Source: Bordetella parapertussis
GTDB lineage: Bacteria > Pseudomonadota > Gammaproteobacteria > Burkholderiales > Burkholderiaceae_B
Length of the DNA: 64,000 nt
Assembly (NCBI GenBank): GCA_945883615.1
Contig: CAMCYB010000003.1
Coordinates: 1-64,000 of the forward strand
Direction of reading: 5' to 3'
The notes beneath the pieces were generated by a model. The model ran no database searches. It was not told the DNA's origin and was given only the letters and a program-made list of their open reading frames with translations. Positions 45,367 through 55,217 of the stretch are shown here, in pieces (the first letter of the stretch is position 1; each line of letters starts with the position of its first letter). Made by a program: the position numbers and the translations under genes.

Positions 45367-46467
45367 TTAAATCTCTAACCGTGCCGCAATGGCTGAGCCA
45401 ACATCACTTGTTTTAGCTGTGCCGCCTAAATCAGGTGTCATGGGGCCAGAAAGAATCGTGTCTTCAATGGCTTTGACTATTGCGTCGTGGGCACCAAGGT
45501 AAGGTTTCTGTGCAGCGCCTTCTAAGCCCTGACCTAGAAATTGCAACATCATGGCGCCAGACCAAATCATGGCGATCGGGTTGGCAATACCTTTACCGTA
45601 AATATCAGGTGCTGACCCGTGAACCGGTTCGAACAATGACGGAAAGTGACGGTCTGGGTTCAAATTAGCTGAGGGCGCTAAACCGATGGTACCGGTACAA
45701 GCGGGCCCCAAGTCTGACAAAATATCGCCAAATAAGTTTGATGCCACCACGACATCAAAGCGATCTGGCGACAAGACGAAACGGGCACATAAAATATCAA
45801 TGTGTTGTTTGTCAGTTGTGATGTCTGGGTACTGTGCACCCATTAACGCTGCGCGCTCGTCCCAATAGGGCATGCTGATAGAAATACCGTTTGATTTGGT
45901 TGCAATGGTGACGTGTTTGCGTGAACGTTGTCGGGCAAGTTCAAAGGCGTACTTTAAAACACGATCTGTACCAATACGACTAAATACTGATTCTTGAATC
46001 ACAATTTCTCGGTCGGTGCCTGCAAACATGATGCCACCGAGTGAAGTGTATTCACCTTCAGTGTTTTCACGAACAACGTAAAAATCAATGTCGCCAGGCT
46101 TACGATTGGCCAAAGGGCACTTCACCCCTTCAAACAAGCGAATGGGTCGCAAATTAATATATTGATCAAACTCACGTCTAAATTTAAGTAATGAGCCCCA
46201 AAGTGAAATATGGTCAGGTACTGTTTCAGGCCAACCGGCTGCACCATAAAGCAACGCATCGCAAGAACCCACCTGCTCTTTCCAGTTATCTGGCATCATA
46301 TTGCCGTGCTGCACATAGTGGTCACATGAGGCCCAAGCATGATGTTCAAAAGAAATGTTTAAACCAAATTTTTTGATAGCCGCTTCAACAACCTTTAGAC
46401 CTTCCGGCATAACCTCTTTACCAATGCCATCACCGGGTAAAACTGCAACACGAAAAGGTTTGCTCAT
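45367..46467 (-). CDS. Tartrate/D-malate dehydrogenase family (isopropylmalate dehydrogenase fold)
   Basis: A 366-residue NAD-dependent beta-decarboxylating dehydrogenase. It starts V-A-V-L-P-G-D-G-I-G-K-E-V-M and has the R-E-N-T-E-G-E-Y substrate motif (near residue 133-140), the metal/NAD segment V-V-A-S-N-L-F-G-D-I-L-S-D near 238-250 and H-G-S-A-P-D near 281. The W-G-S-L-L-K-F-R-R-E-F-D-Q-Y-I-N-L-R-P loop fits tartrate or D-malate dehydrogenase (TtuC/DmlA) better than LeuB. AGGA lies 8 bases before the ATG. The substrate remains a choice between tartrate and D-malate. Confidence 0.85.
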   Translation of the reverse strand: MSKPFRVAVLPGDGIGKEVMPEGLKVVEAAIKKFGLNISFEHHAWASCDHYVQHGNMMPDNWKEQVGSCDALLYGAAGWPETVPDHISLWGSLLKFRREFDQYINLRPIRLFEGVKCPLANRKPGDIDFYVVRENTEGEYTSLGGIMFAGTDREIVIQESVFSRIGTDRVLKYAFELARQRSRKHVTIATKSNGISISMPYWDERAALMGAQYPDITTDKQHIDILCARFVLSPDRFDVVVASNLFGDILSDLGPACTGTIGLAPSANLNPDRHFPSLFEPVHGSAPDIYGKGIANPIAMIWSGAMMLQFLGQGLEGAAQKPYLGAHDAIVKAIEDTILSGPMTPDLGGTAKTSDVGSAIAARLEI

Positions 46468-46516
46468 GGCTATTCCTGATTAAAAATTATGAATGTAAAT
46501 ATAACGGTATAAACAA

Positions 46517-47347
46517 CTAACCGAACAATTTACCCAATTCACCTGCCCTTTTATGGGCGGCTTGCATGGCTTGTTGAATCGTTTCATAAAAATGGTGCTC
46601 AGCCAACACGTCAAGAGCAGCGGCTGTGGTGCCCCCTTTTGAGGTCACCCGTTCACGCAAAGTGGCCAGGGGTTCATCAGAGGCTTGAGCGAGTTGAGTG
46701 GCGCCAGTCAGCGTGGCCAACGCTAAAGAGCGGGCGTGATCAGGCGATAAACCTAAGGCGACGCCACCATCTATTAGGGCTTCAATAAATCTAAAAACAT
46801 AAGCTGGACCGCTGCCTGATAGCGCAGTCACGGCATCAATCTCACTGTCAGATGATACCCAGACAACCACACCAACCGATTCCATAATGGCATGGGCAGC
46901 TTGTTTTTGTGACGTTGTCACAGAGCTCAACGCCGTTAACCCCATAGCCCCTGCACCAATTAAGGCGGGCGTATTGGGCATACAGCGAACCACATATGGC
47001 CACGCACAAGCGCCCTCGCCTAGCCATTGACTGATTGAGGCCATGGGTATGCCGGCAGCAACACTTAAGATGAGTGTTTGATCAGTCAAAAAGGGTTTGA
47101 TTTGTGCCATAACCTCAGACATGACTTGGGGTTTGACTGCTAAAACCCAAATATCACATTGCGTGAGGGCTTGATCAGGTGAAGTGTGCGCGCTGATACC
47201 TTGGGCCTGCCACGATGCCAAGCTGTCTGGGTTAACGTCAACAATGTGAATTGAGCTTTTAGGCAAGCCCTTAGACAATAAACCTTTGGCTAAGGCTTGT
47301 GCCATATTGCCACCACCAATAAAACCGATTTTATGTTGTTCAAGCAT
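46517..47347 (-). CDS. proC: Pyrroline-5-carboxylate reductase
   Basis: A 276-residue last enzyme of proline synthesis. The Rossmann motif F-I-G-G-G-N-M-A-Q-A-L is at residues 9-19, V-R-C-M-P-N-T-P-A-L near 123-132, and the signature D-A-V-T-A-L-S-G-S-G-P-A-Y-V-F near 171-185. It lies 15 bases after ubiA on the same strand. Confidence 0.96.
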   Translation of the reverse strand: MLEQHKIGFIGGGNMAQALAKGLLSKGLPKSSIHIVDVNPDSLASWQAQGISAHTSPDQALTQCDIWVLAVKPQVMSEVMAQIKPFLTDQTLILSVAAGIPMASISQWLGEGACAWPYVVRCMPNTPALIGAGAMGLTALSSVTTSQKQAAHAIMESVGVVVWVSSDSEIDAVTALSGSGPAYVFRFIEALIDGGVALGLSPDHARSLALATLTGATQLAQASDEPLATLRERVTSKGGTTAAALDVLAEHHFYETIQQAMQAAHKRAGELGKLFG

Positions 47348-47362
47348 GATTCACTCTGTTGA

Positions 47363-48265
47363 TTAAATAAAATGAGATCCAAAAGTCAGATAAACCCATT
47401 GCCCTAAAAAGATAACCCCACCCAACATATTATTGTTTTTGAAAGCTTTAAAACATGGGTCACGCTCACGGTGGCGAATCATCACCACATGGCTCACAGC
47501 GATGGCTGCTGCGATCACTAAGCCTGCATAATAAGGCCAGCCATAAGCCAACATATGACCACACCAAGCCAATAAACACATTGTGATGGCATAACACAGC
47601 GCGACGATGGTCACGTCATACTGACCAAACGTAATGGCTGAGGTTTTAAGACCCAGTTTTAAATCGTCATCGCGATCGACCATGGCATATTCCGTATCGT
47701 AGGCCATCGCCCAAAAAATATTGGCAACCAGCATGACCCAAGCGACGAACGGTATGGTGCCAGTCACGGCTGCAAAACCCATCGGTATGCCAAAGCCAAA
47801 TGCTATGCCCAAATAAGCTTGTGGAATAGCAAAGAAACGCTTGAACAATGGGTAAGTCACGGCTAAAAAAGCGCCAATAAAAGCCAAGCCGATGGTCAAC
47901 ACGTTGAGTGTCAAAACCAATAAAAATGCCATGGCACCTAAAGAAGCGGCAACATATAGGGCTTCTTTAGGAGTAATTTTTCCCGATGTTAAGACGCGAT
48001 TTTGAGTGCGTTTTACATGCTGATCAATGTCACGGTCAAAATAGTCGTTCATCGCACACCCGGCGGAACGCATTAAAACGGTGCCCAAAACAAAGACGAC
48101 TAAGATGTGAAAATCAGGCTGGCCTTGGCTGGCTGCAAAAATAGCCCAAAGAGTGGGCCATAGCAAAAGCAAGGTACCGATTGGTTTGTCTAAGCGCACA
48201 AGCTGGGCATAAAGCCCAAGCTTGCGGGTGACTTTATTGAAGCAAACTACGTAGCATCCAGGCAT
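47363..48265 (-). CDS. ubiA: 4-hydroxybenzoate polyprenyltransferase
   Basis: A 300-residue membrane prenyltransferase of ubiquinone synthesis. It has [18 protein letters not shown] near the start, the allylic site [12 protein letters not shown] (aspartate-rich) near 72-83 and the second site [12 protein letters not shown] near 185-196. Multiple transmembrane helices fill the rest. ATG 48265 overlaps the dps end by 32 bases; a TTG at 48283 is possible. Confidence 0.94.
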   Translation of the reverse strand: MPGCYVVCFNKVTRKLGLYAQLVRLDKPIGTLLLLWPTLWAIFAASQGQPDFHILVVFVLGTVLMRSAGCAMNDYFDRDIDQHVKRTQNRVLTSGKITPKEALYVAASLGAMAFLLVLTLNVLTIGLAFIGAFLAVTYPLFKRFFAIPQAYLGIAFGFGIPMGFAAVTGTIPFVAWVMLVANIFWAMAYDTEYAMVDRDDDLKLGLKTSAITFGQYDVTIVALCYAITMCLLAWCGHMLAYGWPYYAGLVIAAAIAVSHVVMIRHRERDPCFKAFKNNNMLGGVIFLGQWVYLTFGSHFI

Positions 48266-48731
48266 TTTTTTCGTGAATGTCAAGACGTTGGGTCAACAAA
48301 TCAGCAGAGGGTTGATCGTCAGCTTTACTGGCTTTTTGAAATGCGGCGCGTGCTGTCTTAGCCACAGCCTCATTACCAACCACCAGCATACGAACCATTT
48401 CTAACGCTTCAGGTACAGATTTAGGTTCGGCAATGCTTGAAAGTTTTGCATACTCAGTATAGGTGCCGGGCGCGTAGTGCCCCAAAGCGCGAATACGTTC
48501 TGCAATGGCGTCAAGCGCTGTCCATTCTTCAGTGTATTGACCCATAAACATCTGGTGCAGGGTATTAAACATCGGGCCTGTCACATTCCAGTGAAAGTTG
48601 TGTGTCATCAAATATAAGGTGTACGAGTCAGCCAACATTTTCGATAACTCGCCCGCAACTTCAGCACGGTTTTTGGCTGATATGCCGATATCGATGGGTG
48701 TAATTTCAGCAACGACTTTAGATTTTTTCAT
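48234..48731 (-). CDS. dps: DNA-binding ferritin-like protein Dps
   Basis: A 165-residue protein that stores iron using hydrogen peroxide and protects DNA. The intersubunit ferroxidase ligands are visible in [16 protein letters not shown] and [10 protein letters not shown]. The basic N-terminus (M-K-K-S-K) could bind DNA. ATG 48731 has GGAG 8 bases upstream. It is directly downstream of oxyR, which in other bacteria activates dps under peroxide; I did not find a convincing OxyR site in the 95-base gap. Confidence 0.95.
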   Translation of the reverse strand: MKKSKVVAEITPIDIGISAKNRAEVAGELSKMLADSYTLYLMTHNFHWNVTGPMFNTLHQMFMGQYTEEWTALDAIAERIRALGHYAPGTYTEYAKLSSIAEPKSVPEALEMVRMLVVGNEAVAKTARAAFQKASKADDQPSADLLTQRLDIHEKNAWMLRSLLQ

Positions 48732-48826
48732 ACTTAAGGCTCCAAAAAAATCAGTGAATGTATCTTCTAGACAGCATACCACTTCATTTGAAAACGCATT
48801 AATAATGGCTTGATTAACTTTAATAT

Positions 48827-49768
48827 TTAGGGCGAAGCGCTTGCCAACAGGCGCACACCTTCAAGCCCAGAGTCTTGTACCGCTTTAACTAAAGAATCGA
48901 TTGCTGCGGTTCGCGGAAAACTTTTACGCCAAGCCAACACGACGCGTCGATCGGGTATGGGTTCATCAAAGGGTAAGTATTTAATTAAGCCACCATCGGT
49001 TTGGTCTGAACCGTTAACAGCTGAAATGGGCATCACGGTAATTCCCACACCTGCAGCGACCATATGGCGAATCGTTTCAAGCGATGAACCCTCAAATGTT
49101 CGTTGAATACCTTCTGTTGCATCAGCAAAGCGCGACAACTCAGGGCAGACATCAAGCACTTGGTCTCTAAAACAGTGGCCCGAACCCAACAACAACATTT
49201 GCTGATGTTTAAGATCTGACGACGAGATCGATTGCCGTGATGCCCATGGGTGTGAACTGGGCATGGCGACAACAAAAGGCTCGTCATAAAGTGGGATCAT
49301 CGCTAGACCCGTTTCAGGCAACGGTAAGGCCATGATGGCGCAATCGATTTCACCTTGCCTCAACAATTCCAATAATTTAACCGTAAAATTTTCTTGCAAA
49401 ATTAAAGGCATTTGAGGCGTACGTTTAATTTGCAGGGGTACTAATTTCGGTAACAAATAGGGGCCAATCGTGTAGATGACACCCACTCTTAAGGGGCCAA
49501 CTAAGGGGTTATGCCCGACTCGGGCAATTTCTTTCATGTTGGCACTTTCTTCGAGCACTTTGTGTGCTTGAGCCACCAATTGAGCGCCTACAGGCGTAAC
49601 ACCTACCTCAACACCCCCGCGTTCAAATATAGCCACACCCAACTCGTCTTCTAGCTTTTTAATTGCAACAGAAAGTGTGGGTTGGCTCACAAAACAAGCC
49701 AATGCAGCACGCCCAAAATGCCTTTCACGTGCCACTGCAACAATATATTTAAGTTCAGTTAAAGTCAT
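48827..49768 (-). CDS. oxyR: Hydrogen peroxide-sensing LysR regulator OxyR
   Basis: A 313-residue LysR-type regulator. The N-terminal helix-turn-helix has A-R-E-R-H-F-G-R-A-A-L-A-C-F-V-S-Q-P-T-L-S and the effector domain has two cysteines nine residues apart in G-S-G-H-C-F-R-D-Q-V-L-D-V-C, matching the peroxide-reactive pair of OxyR. It lies between recG and dps, a common neighbourhood in betaproteobacteria. Confidence 0.93.
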   Translation of the reverse strand: MTLTELKYIVAVARERHFGRAALACFVSQPTLSVAIKKLEDELGVAIFERGGVEVGVTPVGAQLVAQAHKVLEESANMKEIARVGHNPLVGPLRVGVIYTIGPYLLPKLVPLQIKRTPQMPLILQENFTVKLLELLRQGEIDCAIMALPLPETGLAMIPLYDEPFVVAMPSSHPWASRQSISSSDLKHQQMLLLGSGHCFRDQVLDVCPELSRFADATEGIQRTFEGSSLETIRHMVAAGVGITVMPISAVNGSDQTDGGLIKYLPFDEPIPDRRVVLAWRKSFPRTAAIDSLVKAVQDSGLEGVRLLASASP

Positions 49769-49799
49769 TTTTATACCCTTGTACCCTATTCGTAAACCG

Positions 49800-51875
49800 T
49801 TAACTTAAAAGATAATCTTGTCGGCTTTTCATCCAACGATTGATATGTGCAGCGGCCGTTTCCGGTTGCTCACGTCTAAGAATCACTGCTGTATCGCGAG
49901 CACGTTCAACCCAAAGCGCATCAGCTTGATAATCAGCAAAGCGTAATAGCGCAACCCCCGACTGTCTTGCGCCTAAAAATTCACCTGGTCCGCGAAGTGA
50001 TAAGTCGCGTTGTGCGATCACAAAACCATCTTGCGTTTCGTACAAAGCCTTGAGCCGTTCGCGGGCAAGAGCAGATAAACGATCTTCGTAAAGTAATACA
50101 CAGATCGAATCGCGTTCCCCTCGCCCTACCCGGCCACGCAATTGGTGTAGTTGCGCCAAACCGAAGCGCTCAGCATGCTCAATCACCATCATCGATGCAT
50201 TGGGTACATCAACACCAACCTCAATCACGGTTGTGGCGACTAAAAGTTGAATGAACCCTGCTTTGAAAGCTGCCACGACCTGTGCTTTTTCATCGTTAGG
50301 TAATTTGCCATGTACCAAACCCACTTTTAGGTTTGGAAGGGCTAATTGCAGGGCTTCAAAGGTGTCGACGGCTGTTTGTAATTCAAGCGCTTCACTTTCT
50401 TGCACCAGCGGGCAAACCCAGTAAGCTTGGCCCCCTTCTTGAATGGCTGATGCAACAGCTGCTAAAACCTCTTCGCGCCGCTGGGCTTTAACGAGTTTAG
50501 TCAAAATCGGTTTGCGCCCTGGTGGCAGCTCATCGATCACCGACACGTCTAGATCAGCAAAAAAAGTCATGGCAAGCGAACGCGGAATGGGTGTCGCACT
50601 CATACTCAGCTGGTGTGGGCTTGTTTGCAACCCTTTTAAATTCAGTGCAAGGCGTTGACCAACACCGAATCGATGTTGTTCATCGACAATCACCAAACTT
50701 AGGTTGGCAAAATTGACTGCCTCTTGAATTAACGCTTGTGTGCCCACCACAATGTGTGCCTCGCCTGAGGCAATGGCGGTATTAATTGCACGCCGTTGCT
50801 TAATTGTGGCGCTGCCTGTTAGCACCACACATGTCACACCCACAGATTCAGACCATTGGCTAAATTTTTCAAAGTGCTGGGTGGCCAGTATTTCTGTTGG
50901 TGCCATCACAGCGACTTGCCGACCTTTTTCCACCGCTTGTAAAGCAGCCAACATCGCAACAATTGTTTTACCGCTACCCACATCACCTTGCAATAAACGG
51001 TGCATAGGAAAAGGTCGATTTAAATCATGGGCAATTTCATCACCGGCACGTTGCTGTGCCCCTGTGAGCTTAAACGGAAGGGTTTCAAGTAACTGTGCAA
51101 TAAGACCTAGCTTTGGTTTGCTCGGTGGCAAAGAGAAAGCGTGTTTATTTTGACGGGCTTGTCGGGCCGCTGCAAGAGACAGTTGTTGTGCCAGCAGTTC
51201 ATCAAATTTAAGCCTGACCCAAGCCGGGTGTGTCCGTTCAAGCAATGCGTTTTCATCATCATTTGGGGTGGGGTGATGTATGGTTTGAATCGCTTTTTCA
51301 AATGACATCAAACCCAAGCGATTTAGTGTGCTGGCATCAAGCGTGTCTGACAGCGTTACCTTTTCAAGTGCTTGCGCAATGGCTTTACGAATTGTGGGTT
51401 GTGGCAGGCCCTCAGTGGTAGAGTAAATAGGTGTTAAACATGAGGGCAATGGGGCGTCTGCCTGAGTCACTTTAGGTTGAATGATTTCTAAACCATGAAA
51501 ACCCGCTCTCACCTCGCCCCTGACACGCCAACGACGACCCGGTTGCATTTGTTGCACCTGTGAGGGGTAAAAGTTAAGCCAACGGAGCTGAATACTGTCT
51601 TGCCCATCTCGCATCTGTGCGACGAGTTGTCGTCTTGGTCGATAAGTGGTTTGACTATCGATCACTTCACCTTCAAACTGAATAGATTGACCGGGAACTG
51701 CTTGGTCAAGGGTTTGAATATGTGTTTCGTCTTCATACCTTAACGGTAGGTGCAGCATAAAGTCTTCAGGCGAAAAAAGCCCGAGCCGTTCGAACTTATT
51801 CGGTATCGAACGGGGTTTTGTAGCAGCCACCCTACCCGTTTGGGGCTTAGACGACGATGATGGCTTCGACTTCAA
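49800..51875 (-). CDS. recG: ATP-dependent DNA helicase RecG
   Basis: A 691-residue branch-migrating helicase for stalled forks and recombination. The N-terminal wedge has L-P-L-R-Y-E-D-E-T, then G-D-V-G-S-G-K-T (Walker A), D-E-Q-H-R-F-G-V-G-Q-R (motif II), S-A-T-P-I-P-R-S-L (motif III) and the C-terminal Q-L-H-Q-L-R-G-R-V-G-R-G. The start is TTG 51875 with TAAGG 9 bases upstream, overlapping ridA by 29 bases; GTG 51830 is the alternative. Confidence 0.95.
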   Translation of the reverse strand: MKSKPSSSSKPQTGRVAATKPRSIPNKFERLGLFSPEDFMLHLPLRYEDETHIQTLDQAVPGQSIQFEGEVIDSQTTYRPRRQLVAQMRDGQDSIQLRWLNFYPSQVQQMQPGRRWRVRGEVRAGFHGLEIIQPKVTQADAPLPSCLTPIYSTTEGLPQPTIRKAIAQALEKVTLSDTLDASTLNRLGLMSFEKAIQTIHHPTPNDDENALLERTHPAWVRLKFDELLAQQLSLAAARQARQNKHAFSLPPSKPKLGLIAQLLETLPFKLTGAQQRAGDEIAHDLNRPFPMHRLLQGDVGSGKTIVAMLAALQAVEKGRQVAVMAPTEILATQHFEKFSQWSESVGVTCVVLTGSATIKQRRAINTAIASGEAHIVVGTQALIQEAVNFANLSLVIVDEQHRFGVGQRLALNLKGLQTSPHQLSMSATPIPRSLAMTFFADLDVSVIDELPPGRKPILTKLVKAQRREEVLAAVASAIQEGGQAYWVCPLVQESEALELQTAVDTFEALQLALPNLKVGLVHGKLPNDEKAQVVAAFKAGFIQLLVATTVIEVGVDVPNASMMVIEHAERFGLAQLHQLRGRVGRGERDSICVLLYEDRLSALARERLKALYETQDGFVIAQRDLSLRGPGEFLGARQSGVALLRFADYQADALWVERARDTAVILRREQPETAAAHINRWMKSRQDYLLS

Positions 51876-52233
51876 ACGTAGCAGCCTTAGGTAAACTTGC
51901 TACACCAACAGTTGAACGAGCCGGAAATGGCTGCGGAATCAAGCGCGCCATAATCTCGTTGACTTGAGCAAATTGATTTAAATCAGTTAAGAAAAGTGTC
52001 AGCTTCACGATACTGCTTGCTTGGCCACCTGCTGCTTCAATGACATGATGCATGTTGGTAAAAGCCTGCTCAACCTCTGCTTGAAAACTTTCTGTCACGA
52101 GCGCACCCGTCGCCGGATCGAGGCCAATTTGACCAGATAAAAATACCAACTTGCCTGCTGGTGCAACCACAGCTTGAGAATAGGGCCCGACTGCAGCGGG
52201 TGCTTTGTCAGTGTGAATAATGGTTTTGCTCAT
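51847..52233 (-). CDS. ridA: RidA family enamine/imine deaminase
   Basis: A 128-residue YjgF/RidA protein that hydrolyses reactive enamines made by PLP enzymes. It has A-P-A-A-V-G-P-Y-S-Q-A, F-L-S-G-Q-I-G-L-D-P and the C-terminal signature P-A-R-S-T-V-G-V-A-S-L-P with the catalytic arginine. ATG 52233 has AAGGA about 8 bases upstream. The leader contains a strong inverted repeat (52255-52282), and recG overlaps its 3' end. Confidence 0.94.
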   Translation of the reverse strand: MSKTIIHTDKAPAAVGPYSQAVVAPAGKLVFLSGQIGLDPATGALVTESFQAEVEQAFTNMHHVIEAAGGQASSIVKLTLFLTDLNQFAQVNEIMARLIPQPFPARSTVGVASLPKAATFEVEAIIVV

Positions 52234-52254
52234 AAGGTGTTCCTTTTGTGTGAA

Positions 52255-52282
52255 AACTATCACTAAAATTTAAGTGATAGTT
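52255..52282 (-). promoter_or_regulatory. Inverted repeat in the ridA leader
   Basis: AACTATCACT (52255-52264) and AGTGATAGTT (52273-52282) are perfect 10-base arms around AAAATTTA, 22 bases upstream of the ridA ATG. Read on the minus strand the second arm runs into TTTT, so it could act as an operator or a weak attenuator hairpin. Confidence 0.45.
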
Positions 52283-52348
52283 AATATTTATACATCATAA
52301 CGCTTCAGTGTTTTGCAATATTTATTTTAAAAAAAGGGTATGATAGAT

Positions 52349-52376
52349 ACAATTAGCAATCATTCTCATTATTATT
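52349..52376 (+). promoter_or_regulatory. Fur-type iron box upstream of the iron ABC operon
   Basis: The stretch AGCAATCATTCTCATTATTA (52355-52374) and its flanks match the Fur consensus in two overlapping registers: 11 of 19 at 52349-52367 and 12 of 19 at 52358-52376. It overlaps a possible -10 (TACAAT, 52348-52353) and sits 14 bases before the ATG at 52390. Iron-loaded Fur would block transcription here. Confidence 0.6.
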
Positions 52377-52389
52377 CAAAGGTTACTTC

Positions 52390-53502
52390 ATGCATTTGTC
52401 GGTCACGCACTTAACTAAGCATTCTTCTTGCCAAGCGTTTAATCAAACACAAAATATGTTTTCTACAAAAAACAAATTAAGTCGATTGTTAGCGCTTGCA
52501 GTATTTTCTGTGATCTCTTTGCCTGCCATGACCCAAGCGGCATCACACACTCAAGAAGTCAATTTATACACCACGCGTGAACCCCAGCTCGTGGCACCGA
52601 TGCTAGAACTTTTCACGGCTAATACGGGTATAAAAGTGAATACCGTATTTGTTAAAGACGGTTTAATTGAACGCGTTAAAACAGAAGGTTCAAAGTCAAG
52701 TGCCGATGTCCTGATGACCGTTGACATTGGCAACTTGCTTGATTTGGTTGATGCCCAGGTCGTACAACCCGTTGATTCAAAAATACTCAACGACGCTATA
52801 CCGGCTCGATTACGTGGTGCAAATAACGAATGGTTTGCTTTGTCATTACGCGATCGTGTGCTTTATGCAAATGTGGGTAGTGGCATTAAAACGTTTGAAT
52901 ACGAATCTTTGGCAGACCCTAAATATAAAGGGCAAGTATGCATTCGTTCGGGTCAACACCCCTACAACATAGCCTTGATCGCCGCCATGATTGCCCATAA
53001 TGGTGAAGCTGACACTGAAACGTGGTTGCGTGGGGTGAAAGCGAATTTGGCACGTAAAGCGACGGGCGGTGATCGCAACGTAGCGCGTGACATCTTAGGG
53101 GGTATTTGCAATATTGGCATCGCAAACGCTTACTATGCAGGTCAAATGAAATCGGCGCCAGTCGGTAACGAGCAGCGAACATGGGGCGATGCAATCGAAG
53201 TGATTCAACCCACATTCAAAAAGACAGGGGGCACTTTTGTTAATATCAGTGGTGCATCGGTTGCAAAGTCTGCACCCAACCGAGAAAATGCCGTTAAGTT
53301 AATGGAATTTTTTGTCTCTGATGCAGCGCAAGCCCTATATGCAGACACAAACTTTGAATATCCCGTCAAAGCGGGTGTGAAAGTAAACGCAATAATTGAA
53401 CGCTTTGGCATACTTAAGCCTGACACGTTGCCATTAACTGACGTTGCTAAATACCGTAAACGTGCCAGTGAATTGGTTGATAAAGTCGGGTTTGATCAGT
53501 AA
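52390..53502 (+). CDS. fbpA: Ferric iron ABC transporter, substrate-binding protein
   Basis: A 370-residue periplasmic binding protein of the FbpA/FutA/IdiA group. The signal-peptide core is S-R-L-L-A-L-A-V-F-S-V-I-S-L-P-A-M, ending T-Q-A-A. The mature protein starts E-V-N-L-Y-T-T-R-E-P-Q and has S-A-D-V-L-M-T-V-D and the A-N-A-Y-Y-A-G tyrosine pair that binds ferric iron in this family. ATG 52390 has AAAGG about 8 bases upstream but gives an unusually long n-region; ATG 52456 gives a normal signal peptide but lacks a ribosome site. The Fur box fits iron control. Confidence 0.88.
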   Translation: MHLSVTHLTKHSSCQAFNQTQNMFSTKNKLSRLLALAVFSVISLPAMTQAASHTQEVNLYTTREPQLVAPMLELFTANTGIKVNTVFVKDGLIERVKTEGSKSSADVLMTVDIGNLLDLVDAQVVQPVDSKILNDAIPARLRGANNEWFALSLRDRVLYANVGSGIKTFEYESLADPKYKGQVCIRSGQHPYNIALIAAMIAHNGEADTETWLRGVKANLARKATGGDRNVARDILGGICNIGIANAYYAGQMKSAPVGNEQRTWGDAIEVIQPTFKKTGGTFVNISGASVAKSAPNRENAVKLMEFFVSDAAQALYADTNFEYPVKAGVKVNAIIERFGILKPDTLPLTDVAKYRKRASELVDKVGFDQ

Positions 53503-53516
53503 AGTATCAAAGGCCT

Positions 53517-55190
53517 ATGGTTAATGTTTTAAAAAATATCGTGTTATTTGAAAGCGGCAAACGTTACTTGTTTGCCGCTTTTGTGATTGCTTTCGTGGTC
53601 TGTGCCCCCCTCTTATCTCTATTATTTGAAGCGATACAAGGGTCAATGGGGCATTGGGGGCATTTACTCACTTATGTTTTACCGCATGCTTTCATCAACA
53701 CGCTTTTGTTACTGCTCGGTGTCGGTGTTGTGGTGACTTTTTTAGGTACGGGTGCCGCTTGGCTTGTAACCGCTTACGAATACCCTGGCCGTCGTTTTTT
53801 AACTTGGGCATTATTGTTGCCTTTGGCTGTGCCAACCTACATTATCGCTTTTACTTATTTAGATATTTTGCATCCTATTGGGCCTGTACAAAGTCTCATT
53901 CGTGATGTGTTGGGTTACAGCAGCCCCCGTGAGTTTAGGTTGCCCGATATTCGGGGTTTATGGGGCGCTATTTTGTTGTTGGGCGTAGTGCTCTACCCCT
54001 ACGTGTATTTGACAACACGATTTATGTTTTTAACCCAAGCAGCGTCAGTGGTTGAAGCCGCCCGTATTTTGGGTGAAACGCCACGTGGTGTTTTTTTGCG
54101 CGTGGCATTACCGCTGGCACGCCCTGCCATTGTCGTGGGGGTCACTCTGGCGTTACTTGAAACACTAAATGATGTGGGCGCGGCTGAGTTTTTAGGTGTC
54201 AAGACGCTTACTTTAGCGATTTACACCACCTGGGTTACTCGCAGCGATCTTGCGGGCGCGGCACAAATTGCTTTGAGTATGCTTTTTATTGTTGTGTTTA
54301 TATTGCATATTGAAAAACGTGCACGGCAGCGGCAACGTTATAGTTTGGTGCAACGCATGCGTGCCATGACCCCAACCCCCCTTTACGGTCGCCATATTGT
54401 GCTCGCTTGGGTTCTGGGTTTAATACCTATTATTTTCGGTTTTGTGTTGCCTGCAGGTTACTTGGTCATACAGGTTCTTAAACGTATGGGGCAAGAAGCA
54501 AAGATATCAAATGACCTGATGCAAGCGAGTTTCAATACTTTAGCGATCGCATCTGTTGCAACGATATTGACTGTTTCACTTGGCTTGGTGGTGGCATGGG
54601 CTGCACGTCGCATGCGAGACAGCGCCAGTGAACATTCTTTGGGCAAATTCTTTTCTCGCCTTGCCAGTCTGGGCTACGCTGTTCCAGGTACCGTTTTAGC
54701 GATTGGTTTGTTGGGGCCTTTGTTAATGATGGATCAAGTCATTGAATGGGTCATGGGGTTAGTTCAATATCAAATGACCCACTTAGTGGTTTTAGGCTCA
54801 ACAGCAGGTTTATTGTTGGCTTATGTCATTCGATTTTTAGCGATTGCTAATGGCTCAATTGAAGCGGGTTTAGCACGCATTCCCTCGTCAATAGAACAAG
54901 CAGCCCGTCTTTTGGGTGAATCATCATCACGCACGTTGTGGCGTGTACATGTGCCATTATTAAAGCCTGCTATGATCTCAGCCGCATTATTAGTATTTGT
55001 AGATACCATGAAAGAGTTGCCTGCAACCTTGATGCTTCGGCCCATCAATTTTGAAACACTCGCCACTTTGCTTTATGGTGAAGCCTCACGTGGCCTGTAT
55101 GAAGAAGGCGCCATTGCAGCGTTAATGATTGTTTTATTGGGGCTGTTACCCGTCATTTTATTAGCGCGTGCGCAACAACGTTCGGTCTAA
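53517..55190 (+). CDS. fbpB: Ferric iron ABC transporter, permease
   Basis: A 557-residue permease with about twelve transmembrane helices in two fused halves, as in FbpB. Each half has an EAA loop: V-E-A-A-R-I-L-G-E-T-P near residue 176 and E-Q-A-A-R-L-L-G-E-S-S near 460, where the ATPase docks. It follows the binding-protein gene by 14 bases and precedes the ATPase gene by 27. Confidence 0.92.
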   Translation: MVNVLKNIVLFESGKRYLFAAFVIAFVVCAPLLSLLFEAIQGSMGHWGHLLTYVLPHAFINTLLLLLGVGVVVTFLGTGAAWLVTAYEYPGRRFLTWALLLPLAVPTYIIAFTYLDILHPIGPVQSLIRDVLGYSSPREFRLPDIRGLWGAILLLGVVLYPYVYLTTRFMFLTQAASVVEAARILGETPRGVFLRVALPLARPAIVVGVTLALLETLNDVGAAEFLGVKTLTLAIYTTWVTRSDLAGAAQIALSMLFIVVFILHIEKRARQRQRYSLVQRMRAMTPTPLYGRHIVLAWVLGLIPIIFGFVLPAGYLVIQVLKRMGQEAKISNDLMQASFNTLAIASVATILTVSLGLVVAWAARRMRDSASEHSLGKFFSRLASLGYAVPGTVLAIGLLGPLLMMDQVIEWVMGLVQYQMTHLVVLGSTAGLLLAYVIRFLAIANGSIEAGLARIPSSIEQAARLLGESSSRTLWRVHVPLLKPAMISAALLVFVDTMKELPATLMLRPINFETLATLLYGEASRGLYEEGAIAALMIVLLGLLPVILLARAQQRSV

Positions 55191-55217
55191 CCGTTTTTTA
55201 CATAAAGGGCTTTAACT

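Noticed and set aside
48732..48826. A possible OxyR binding site between oxyR and dps
   Set aside because: I could not fit the four-part ATAG/CTAT spacing of OxyR sites without many mismatches.
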